26,002 nucleotides of DNA, taken from assembly GCA_045540815.1 (NCBI GenBank), contig JAZQHY010000053.1, forward strand, positions 1 to 26,002, written 5' to 3'. The stretch is from JAZQHR01 sp045540815 (lineage in GTDB: Bacteria > Bacillota > Clostridia > UMGS1810). Of this stretch, positions 15,230 through 21,335 are shown piece by piece (within the stretch, counting starts at the first letter, position 1; each line of letters opens with the position of its first letter). The notes under the pieces are model-generated. The model was not told where the DNA came from and ran no database searches. It saw only the letters and a program-made list of their open reading frames with translations. The translations under genes were made by a program, and so were the position numbers.

Positions 15230-17971
15230 ATGAAAAAATTTTATACCGAAAATGTAGGAAAGGAATATAAGAGTATATCCATCATTACCATAGTATTAAT
15301 ACTCGCAGCTATATTTGCTGCAGTATCACTTGGATACTATATGGATTATCTTGAAATAAAAGAGATAGGTGATGAGTTTACCACTGTTTTCTGGACGGAC
15401 CTAATTGTGAAAAGCACCGCCAGAGCGATAAGCTTTGTTATAGTATTTCTTATATTTTTCATTAATACTACTATTATTGAAAAGACAGTCAGTGACCGCG
15501 GTGGTCCGTTTGTGGAGCTTATCAGAAAGCCGTGGGCAAAGCTTTTAATAAGTCTTGTATTTTCGTTTTTGGCAAGTACATTTATAAGTGAAGCTATCTA
15601 TGACAGATATCTTTTCTTTGCAAATGCAAAAAACTTTGACTTAACAGATCCTATCTTTGGTAAAGACATAGGGTACTATATATTCACTCGACCATTTTTA
15701 GATGCAGTACTTGGAAGTTTTGACTCGGTATGGCTACTTTCGATAATATACTGCCTTGCATTCTATGCGCTTATATATACTGTAAACGGACTTATGAACT
15801 TTGAAAGGCTGTCTTACGAAAAACCCGTGTGGGTACACAACCTTGTAAATATAGCTATATTTTTCATAGTAAAATCATTTACTTACGGTTTTAAATCACA
15901 GGAAATATTGTATTCGAGTATAGGCGATGTATCGGGTGCAGGTTATACCGATATATACGTGTGGTTTAACTTTTATAAAGCCGCGCCGTATATACTTATA
16001 GCGATAGTTTTAATTACCGCGTTTTTCCTTATTCGTTCAAAGCTTAAAAATGCGCTTTATACAGTAGCAGTTTATCCTGTAATATTTGCTGTTGTAACGG
16101 TAGTTGCGCTTTTTGTTCAAAATATAATCGTTGCACCAAACGAGGCGGTTAAGGAAAGACCATATTTTGCACACAACATTGAGTTTACAAAGCTTGCGTA
16201 CAACTTAAACGACGTTACAAACGTTGAATTTCCTGCAGATGAAAGTCTTACAAGGGACGCACTTTTGGAAAATAAGGATACGTTAAATAATGTCAGAATA
16301 GTTGACTTTAACTCAACTCTTACCGCTACAAATGAGCTTCAGAGCATAAGAAATTATTATACCTTCAAAGATCTTGATATGACTAAGTATAATATAAACG
16401 GCTCGCCTACACTTGTAACTCTTGCGGCAAGAGAGTTGAACACCGATGCGCTCGACGAAAATGCGAAAACCTATGCAAATAAAGTGTTTAGATATACGCA
16501 CGGCTTTGGCGCAGTTATCAGCCCTGTAAACAAAGTTACAAGCGAGGGTCAGCCGGAATATCTTCTTAAAAATATTCCGCCTGTGGCGGCTGAAGGTGTT
16601 CCAAACCTTGCAGAGCCTAGAATTTACTACGGTGAAACTACCGCTGACTACGTAATCGTAAATTCAGCACTTGGTGAGCTCGATTATTCGGAAGGCTCGG
16701 AGGATGTAGAATATTCGTACAAAGGCGCGGGAGGTATAAACTTAAATCTTAAAAACAGACTGCTTTATTCTATAAATAAAACAGATTTTAGAATGCTTAT
16801 TTCACAATATATTACAAAGGACAGCAAAATACTTGTAAATACCAATGTGGTAGAACGTGTGAAAAAAGCCGCGCCGTTTTTAAAATGGGATACCGACCCA
16901 TATCTTGTTGTAGATGACAACGGATACCTTAAATGGATAATAGACGGATATACCACAAGCGAGTATTATCCGTATTCGCAGGAGTATGATGGCGTAACCT
17001 ATATAAGGAACTCGGTAAAAGCAGTAGTCGATGCGTACGATGGTACAGTGGATATGTACGTAATGGATAAAGGCGACCCGATTATAAAGAGCTATATGAG
17101 TATTTATCCGGGAGTGTTTAAGGAAGATTATCTTCCTGATGCCATAAGCCAGCATATCATTTACCCTGAATACCTGTTTAAACTTCAGGCACAGGTGTAT
17201 GGCAGATACCACGTTACAAATCCTGATAGCTTCTATAATAATTCTGACCTTTGGGTGTTTGCAAAGGAAAAATATTCGTCTGATACTAAAAACATCGACC
17301 CGTATTACAACCTAACCTCAACCCGCGGCTTTGGCGATGGTCAGGAGCTTATAGTTATGATACCATATACACTTTCAAATAAGGAAAATATGGTTGCGTG
17401 GTTTGCGGCAAGCTGCGAGTACGAGTCGTACGGAAAGTTTGTGGCATATCATTTCCCTAAAAATAAAAACATCTACGGTACTATGCAGATAGAGTCGCGA
17501 ATAGACAATGACCCTAGCATATCGAAGGAAATGACACTCTGGGGACAGGGTGGTTCAAATGTTATCCGAGGAAATATGCTTGTAGTGCCTGTAGGAGATT
17601 CGCTATTATATATCGAACCGATATATATATCATCACATTCAGAGGGTGCTATACCTGAGCTTAAACGAGTAGCAGTTGCTTATGGAAATAAAATAGTTAT
17701 GGAGCCATCGCTCGAAAGGGCGCTCGAGGTACTATTTAACGGCGAGATTGCTACAGGACCTGTAACAGAGATAGGCGACGACGTTCCTGAACAGACTATA
17801 GATGAGGAGACAGAGCTTCCTGACATCGATGCGGTTATCGACAGCGTTATAGGTGCATATGAGTCGGCAAAATCGTCAAATTCAAACGGCGATTGGAAGT
17901 CGTTTGGTGAAAATATGAGTTCTCTTGACAAAGCAATAGAAAATCTTAAAAAATATAAACAAGAAAATTAA
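15230..17971 (+). CDS. UPF0182 family membrane protein (COG1615), function unknown
   Basis: The 913-residue protein matches the layout of the UPF0182 family, for which I know of no established function. Seven hydrophobic segments are visible at about residues 15-37, 62-80, 101-120, 164-186, 201-218, 252-269 and 276-300. A soluble region of about 600 residues follows and probably lies outside the cell. Family-like segments include VAPNEAVKERPYFAHNIEFT, PRIYYGE, YLFKLQAQVYGRYH and WFAASCEYESYGKFVAYHFP. The C-terminus is acidic and ends in a helical part (NGDWKSFGENMSSLDKAIEN), as in relatives. Start choice: GTG at 15218 lies too close to GAAAGG (15211-15216), so ATG at 15230 is taken, with moderate confidence. 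The gene sits between ftsY and ylxM-ffh, is bracketed by hairpins on both sides, and is probably its own transcription unit. Confidence 0.88.
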   Translation: MKKFYTENVGKEYKSISIITIVLILAAIFAAVSLGYYMDYLEIKEIGDEFTTVFWTDLIVKSTARAISFVIVFLIFFINTTIIEKTVSDRGGPFVELIRKPWAKLLISLVFSFLASTFISEAIYDRYLFFANAKNFDLTDPIFGKDIGYYIFTRPFLDAVLGSFDSVWLLSIIYCLAFYALIYTVNGLMNFERLSYEKPVWVHNLVNIAIFFIVKSFTYGFKSQEILYSSIGDVSGAGYTDIYVWFNFYKAAPYILIAIVLITAFFLIRSKLKNALYTVAVYPVIFAVVTVVALFVQNIIVAPNEAVKERPYFAHNIEFTKLAYNLNDVTNVEFPADESLTRDALLENKDTLNNVRIVDFNSTLTATNELQSIRNYYTFKDLDMTKYNINGSPTLVTLAARELNTDALDENAKTYANKVFRYTHGFGAVISPVNKVTSEGQPEYLLKNIPPVAAEGVPNLAEPRIYYGETTADYVIVNSALGELDYSEGSEDVEYSYKGAGGINLNLKNRLLYSINKTDFRMLISQYITKDSKILVNTNVVERVKKAAPFLKWDTDPYLVVDDNGYLKWIIDGYTTSEYYPYSQEYDGVTYIRNSVKAVVDAYDGTVDMYVMDKGDPIIKSYMSIYPGVFKEDYLPDAISQHIIYPEYLFKLQAQVYGRYHVTNPDSFYNNSDLWVFAKEKYSSDTKNIDPYYNLTSTRGFGDGQELIVMIPYTLSNKENMVAWFAASCEYESYGKFVAYHFPKNKNIYGTMQIESRIDNDPSISKEMTLWGQGGSNVIRGNMLVVPVGDSLLYIEPIYISSHSEGAIPELKRVAVAYGNKIVMEPSLERALEVLFNGEIATGPVTEIGDDVPEQTIDEETELPDIDAVIDSVIGAYESAKSSNSNGDWKSFGENMSSLDKAIENLKKYKQEN

Positions 17972-17980
17972 AAATAACTA

Positions 17981-18009
17981 TTGACAAACCTAAAATCAGG
18001 TACTATAAT
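17981..18009 (+). promoter_or_regulatory. Consensus sigma-A promoter for ylxM-ffh
   Basis: TTGACA (17981-17986), a 17-base spacer and TATAAT (18004-18009), all perfect. Transcription should start near 18016, inside the left arm of the hairpin described next. Confidence 0.9.
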
Positions 18010-18044
18010 AAGGTGTAAAGTTTTTTGCTTTACACCTTTTCTTT
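18010..18044 (+). terminator. Terminator hairpin overlapping the ylxM promoter start site
   Basis: AAGGTGTAAAG (18010-18020) pairs perfectly with CTTTACACCTT (18028-18038) over a 7-base loop, and TTTTCTTT ends at 18044. It would stop transcripts arriving from the UPF0182 gene. RNA starting near 18016 lacks more than half of the left arm, so the ylxM-ffh transcript should escape. Confidence 0.8.
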
Positions 18045-18058
18045 CGGGGGGTGGTTTT

Positions 18059-18388
18059 ATGAAAAATTTAGAAATAAGCTATCTTTTAGATTTTTATAAA
18101 AATACCCTTACAGAAAAACAGCGAGATGTACTTGAGCTTTATTACAACGACGATTTGTCGCTCGCAGAAATTTCTGAGATAGTCGGCATTACCCGTCAGG
18201 GCGTGCGCGACAGTATAAAGCGAGGCGAAAGAGAACTTTTGGAACTTGAAGAAAAGCTTATGCTTGCCAGAAAGTTCAAGGTTATAGAAGGAAAAGCAGA
18301 CGAAATTAAAAAGCTTGTTTTAGGTGAAAGCTTTAAAAATGCAGATAAGATTATCTCAATACTTGATGAGATAAGTGATGAAATATAG
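18059..18388 (+). CDS. ylxM: YlxM/p13-like SRP-associated DNA-binding protein
   Basis: YlxM proteins are small helix-turn-helix proteins encoded just ahead of ffh in Firmicutes. In streptococci the homologue was reported to bind the SRP and stimulate its GTPases. The 109-residue protein has a sigma-region-4-like helix-turn-helix at about 18-58 (LTEKQRDVLELYYNDDLSLA, then EISEIVGITRQGVRDSIKR) and a charged C-terminal helix. Start choice: the frame is open back to 17981, but that stretch is promoter and hairpin. The run of six G followed by TGG at 18046-18054 lies just before the ATG at 18059. ffh follows after 29 bases, in the same operon. Confidence 0.93.
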   Translation: MKNLEISYLLDFYKNTLTEKQRDVLELYYNDDLSLAEISEIVGITRQGVRDSIKRGERELLELEEKLMLARKFKVIEGKADEIKKLVLGESFKNADKIISILDEISDEI

Positions 18389-18417
18389 ATTATTAAGAAG
18401 GGTCGGGGATTTTAAGT

Positions 18418-19767
18418 ATGGCTTTTGAAAATTTAGCAGATAAACTTAGCGAGACCTTTAAAAAATTAAGAGGTAAGGGAAAAATATCAGAATCCGACCT
18501 CAAAGCCTCTATGCGAGAGGTTAAGCTTGCACTACTTGAAGCCGATGTTAACTTTAAAGTGGTTAAGGATTTTATAAATAAAGTATCCGAAAAAGCTATT
18601 GGCGAGTCGGTGCTCGAAAGCCTGACCCCTGCACAGCAGGTTATAAAGATAGTAAATGAAGAGCTTACCGCACTTATGGGCGGTGAGGCTGAAAAATTAC
18701 ATTTTGCATCAAAACCGCCTACAGTTATTATGATGGTTGGTCTTCAGGGTGCAGGTAAGACTACTACAAGTGCCAAGATTGGCGGTCAGCTAAAAAAAGC
18801 AGGCAAAAGACCTATACTTGTAGCGGCAGACGTATACAGACCTGCTGCAAAAAAACAGTTACAGGTCGTAGGCGCAAGTCTTGATGTACCTGTGTTTTCC
18901 ATTGATGAAAGCACTGATGCGGTGGATATCTGTAAAAAGAGTATCTCTCACGCCGAGAAAAACGGCAATGATGTTGTTATCATAGATACCGCAGGACGTC
19001 TTCATATAAATGAAGAGCTTATGGATGAGCTTGAAAACATCAAAAAGGTTACAAATCCTACCGAAATTCTTCTTGTTATAGACGCTATGACAGGTCAGGA
19101 TGCGGTAAATGTTGCAGAATCCTTTAACGAGAAGCTTGAAATATCAGGTGTGGTTATCACTAAAATGGATGGTGATACCAGAGGCGGTGCTGCGCTTTCT
19201 GTAAGAGCTGTTACAGGTAAACCTGTTAAATATGTCGGTATGGGCGAAAAGCTATCTGATTTAGAGGTTTTTCACCCTGACAGAATGGCATCAAGAATAC
19301 TCGGTATGGGCGATGTGCTCACACTTATTGATAAAGCTCAGCAGGCATTTGATGAAAAGAAAGCACTAGAGCTTGAAGAAAAAATGCGCAAGCAAACATT
19401 TACACTTGAGGATTATTTAGAGCAGCTTGAGCAGATGAAAAATATGGGCTCTATTCAGGATATACTTGGTATGATGCCTGGTATTGATAAAAAAGCACTC
19501 TCTGGTGTAAACGTAGATGAAAGACAGTTTGACAGAATAGGCGCTATTATAAAATCTATGACACCAAAGGAAAGAAATAATCCTGATATTATAAATGCCA
19601 GCCGCAGAAAGCGAATAGCCGAGGGCAGCGGTATGAAAATTCAGGATGTAAACAATCTTCTAAAGCAGTTTGAGCAGATGAAGAAAATGATGAAACAGTT
19701 TTCAAATCCTAAAATGATGAAGAAAACTATGCGAGGACTTGGCGGTCTTGGCGGATTTTTCAGGTAA
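18418..19767 (+). CDS. ffh: Signal recognition particle protein Ffh (SRP54)
   Basis: Ffh is the GTPase that binds signal sequences as they leave the ribosome, together with the SRP RNA encoded at 20958-21228. The 449-residue protein has the N domain (1-95), then the G domain with G1 GLQGAGKTT at 108-116, DVYRPAAKKQL, IIDTAGRLH and TKMDGDTRGG. The methionine-rich M domain (about 300-440; FEQMKKMMKQFSNPKMMKK) holds the signal-peptide groove and the RNA-binding helix-turn-helix (SRRKRIAEGSG). It ends in a Gly-rich tail. Length is normal. GGGGA ending at 18409 serves the ATG. rpsP follows after 61 bases; a small weak hairpin (19771-19784) lies between. Confidence 0.98.
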   Translation: MAFENLADKLSETFKKLRGKGKISESDLKASMREVKLALLEADVNFKVVKDFINKVSEKAIGESVLESLTPAQQVIKIVNEELTALMGGEAEKLHFASKPPTVIMMVGLQGAGKTTTSAKIGGQLKKAGKRPILVAADVYRPAAKKQLQVVGASLDVPVFSIDESTDAVDICKKSISHAEKNGNDVVIIDTAGRLHINEELMDELENIKKVTNPTEILLVIDAMTGQDAVNVAESFNEKLEISGVVITKMDGDTRGGAALSVRAVTGKPVKYVGMGEKLSDLEVFHPDRMASRILGMGDVLTLIDKAQQAFDEKKALELEEKMRKQTFTLEDYLEQLEQMKNMGSIQDILGMMPGIDKKALSGVNVDERQFDRIGAIIKSMTPKERNNPDIINASRRKRIAEGSGMKIQDVNNLLKQFEQMKKMMKQFSNPKMMKKTMRGLGGLGGFFR

Positions 19768-19828
19768 ACGAGCAAGGTATTGCTTATTTATAAATAATAT
19801 ATACATTAAAATGTGAGGTGAATTTACA

Positions 19829-20071
19829 ATGGTAAAAATGAGACTTAAAAGAATGGGTGCAAAGAAAGCTCCTTTCTACAGAATCGTTGTAGCTGATTCA
19901 AGATATCCTAGAGATGGAAGATTTATCGAGCAGATCGGTACTTACGATCCAAACACTGACCCTGCTACAGTTACTATCGATGCAGAGCTAGCAACTAAAT
20001 GGCTTGGTAACGGTGCACAGCCAACTGATACTGTTAAATCTTTGCTTAAGAAAAACGGAATAATAAAATAA
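19829..20071 (+). CDS. rpsP: Ribosomal protein bS16
   Basis: This is a component of the 30S subunit needed for its assembly. The 80-residue protein opens with MVKMRLKRMGAKKAPFYRIV and continues with VADSRYPRDGRFIEQIGTYD, the classic S16 pattern, and has normal length. GAGGTGA at 19815-19821 precedes the ATG. Codon choice is visibly smoother than in neighbouring genes, as expected for a highly expressed protein. khpA follows after 23 bases. Confidence 0.97.
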   Translation: MVKMRLKRMGAKKAPFYRIVVADSRYPRDGRFIEQIGTYDPNTDPATVTIDAELATKWLGNGAQPTDTVKSLLKKNGIIK

Positions 20072-20094
20072 TATTTCGTTAGGAGGATAACATT

Positions 20095-20322
20095 ATGAAA
20101 GAACTTCTTGTATTTGTAGCTAAATCACTTGTTGATTATCCTGACGATGTATCGGTTGTTGAAAAAGGTGACGATAGAGCAGTAGTGCTTGAACTTCACG
20201 TTCACAAAGACGATATGGGTAAGGTTATAGGAAAACAGGGAAGAATAGCAAAGTCTATCAGAACTGTAATGAAAGCTGCAGCAAGCAAAGAAAACAAAAA
20301 GGTTTCTGTTGAAATCGTATAA
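20095..20322 (+). CDS. khpA: KH-domain RNA-binding protein KhpA
   Basis: KhpA is a small single-KH RNA-binding protein; in several Gram-positives it pairs with KhpB and affects cell elongation and small-RNA stability. The 75-residue product has the KH core VIGKQGRIAKSIRTVMKAAA with the GKQG loop at 46-49, and nothing else. AGGAGG at 20081-20086 is a near-ideal ribosome site for the ATG at 20095. Its place between rpsP and rimM is the standard Firmicutes order. A strong hairpin follows the stop codon. Confidence 0.95.
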   Translation: MKELLVFVAKSLVDYPDDVSVVEKGDDRAVVLELHVHKDDMGKVIGKQGRIAKSIRTVMKAAASKENKKVSVEIV

Positions 20323-20333
20323 TTTAAACTGAT

Positions 20334-20370
20334 AAACAAGCCCACTTAATTATTAATGTGGGCTTGTTTT
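20334..20370 (+). terminator. Terminator-like hairpin between khpA and rimM
   Basis: AAACAAGCCCAC (20334-20345) pairs perfectly with GTGGGCTTGTTT (20358-20369) over a 12-base loop. The T tract is interrupted by a G (TTGTTTT). No separate rimM promoter is obvious, so this may be a partial terminator or an mRNA-stabilising 3' end that lowers rimM relative to rpsP-khpA. Confidence 0.7.
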
Positions 20371-20391
20371 ATATCAGCGGGAGGAAATATT

Positions 20392-20892
20392 ATGTCGCAA
20401 AAATACTTGGAAGCAGGTAAAATAGTAAATACTCACGGACTTAGGGGAGAAGTGAAAATAACACCGTGGACAGACTATCCTGAAGTTTTTGAAGAACTGG
20501 ATAAATTGTACTTAGACGATGGTACATCATTTAAAGTAAAGGGCGTAAAATACCACAAATCTAGTGTTATAGTAAAGCTTTCAGGTGTTGATGATGTAAA
20601 CGCAGCCGAAAGACTTAAAAATAAAACAGTATACGTGCCTCGTGAGGATATGGATAGCCTTCCTGATGACACATATTTTGTAGTTGATTTAATAGGTCTT
20701 GAGGTTTTTGAAGAAGAAAATTTCATTGGAAAAATTACCGAGGTTATAAACACAGGCAGTAACGATGTGTATGTGGTAAAAAAGGAAGGGGAGAAGGATA
20801 TACTTATCCCTGCACTTAAAGAGGTAATTTTGGATGTTAATATAAACGAAGGTTTTATGAAGGTTAAAATCCCTGAGGGACTTCTTGACTGA
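20392..20892 (+). CDS. rimM: 16S rRNA processing / 30S maturation factor RimM
   Basis: RimM helps assemble the head of the 30S subunit and works with ribosomal protein S19. The 166-residue protein has the N-terminal RimM domain (AGKIVNTHGLRGEVKITPWT at about 8-27, ERLKNKTVYVPREDM) and a C-terminal PRC-barrel (YFVVDLIGLEVFEEENFIGK, SNDVYVV, ILIPALKEVI). Start choice: an in-frame ATG at 20356 lies in the hairpin region. GGGAGGA at 20379-20385 serves the ATG at 20392, and the family N-terminus starts there. The genes trmD and rplS, which usually follow, are absent. The SRP RNA promoter begins 30 bases after the stop. Confidence 0.96.
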   Translation: MSQKYLEAGKIVNTHGLRGEVKITPWTDYPEVFEELDKLYLDDGTSFKVKGVKYHKSSVIVKLSGVDDVNAAERLKNKTVYVPREDMDSLPDDTYFVVDLIGLEVFEEENFIGKITEVINTGSNDVYVVKKEGEKDILIPALKEVILDVNINEGFMKVKIPEGLLD

Positions 20893-20921
20893 AAAAACCT
20901 TTAAAATTATTTAATTTAGTG

Positions 20922-20950
20922 TTGAAAAAAACTTTCAAATAGTATATAAT
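20922..20950 (+). promoter_or_regulatory. Promoter of the SRP RNA gene
   Basis: TTGAAA (20922-20927), a 17-base spacer and TATAAT (20945-20950). The expected start near 20957-20958 fits the 5' end deduced from the terminal helix of the RNA. Confidence 0.88.
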
Positions 20951-20957
20951 AAATAAT

Positions 20958-21228
20958 GGTCGTACAGCCGGGGCGGTAGCGGTGCCCTGTACTTGCAATC
21001 CGCTATAGCAAGGGTTATGTTCAACTTGAGGGTTATTATTTGCACGGTCTGTGCAGTATGACAGGTGTTGAGAGTTGGGTCTTGCGCAATATAATCTCGT
21101 GAACCAGGTCAGGTGGGGAACCAAGCAGCCTTAAGCGATGTGTTGTATGTGCCGCGAGGGTGCCTGGCTTGAGCCTTTTGTACTGTAACGCGTACGATGT
21201 ATAATTCGATTTTTGAACGTACGGCTTT
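20958..21228 (+). ncRNA. ffs: Signal recognition particle RNA, large Bacillus type
   Basis: This is the RNA scaffold of SRP, which binds Ffh. The conserved domain IV hairpin is plain at about 21103-21130: ACCAGGTCAGGTGG, GGAA tetraloop at 21117-21120, then CCAAGCAGCC. The 5' region has the Alu-domain pattern GGGCGGTAGCGGTGCCCTGT and CAATCCGCTATAGCAAGG, closely similar to the B. subtilis 6S-like scRNA. The ends pair: GTCGTAC (about 20959-20965) with GTACGGC (21219-21225), followed by seven Ts (21226-21232) as terminator. The length, near 270 nt, matches the Bacillus molecule (about 271). The tetraloop stem here is GG/CC, where E. coli and Bacillus have CC/GG, which preserves pairing. Ends are approximate. 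It precedes dnaX, as in B. subtilis. Confidence 0.95.
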
Positions 21229-21248
21229 TTTTATTAAATTATATGTAG

Positions 21249-21298
21249 GGTTCGGCGGTTTCCAACGAACCGCTTTGGTACACGTCTGTTTTGTGTAC
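21249..21298 (+). other. Structured leader between SRP RNA and dnaX
   Basis: Several small perfect stems overlap. GGTTCG (21249-21254) can pair with CGAACC (21266-21271), or GCGGTT (21255-21260) with AACCGC (21268-21273). These two exclude each other. GTACAC (21278-21283) pairs with GTGTAC (21293-21298). No known riboswitch is recognised, and no tRNA. The role is unknown; it may be the dnaX leader or a processing signal downstream of the SRP RNA. Confidence 0.35.
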
Positions 21299-21335
21299 AA
21301 AAATCATTTTTAAAAGATAGAAAGAGGAAATAAGT

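Noticed and set aside
17981..18058. Longer N-terminus for YlxM starting at 17981
   Set aside because: The extension is made of promoter and terminator sequence; the family N-terminus starts at 18059.
21241..21300. tRNA gene in the gap before dnaX
   Set aside because: GGTTCG resembles a T-loop fragment, but there is no acceptor stem, anticodon arm or correct spacing.
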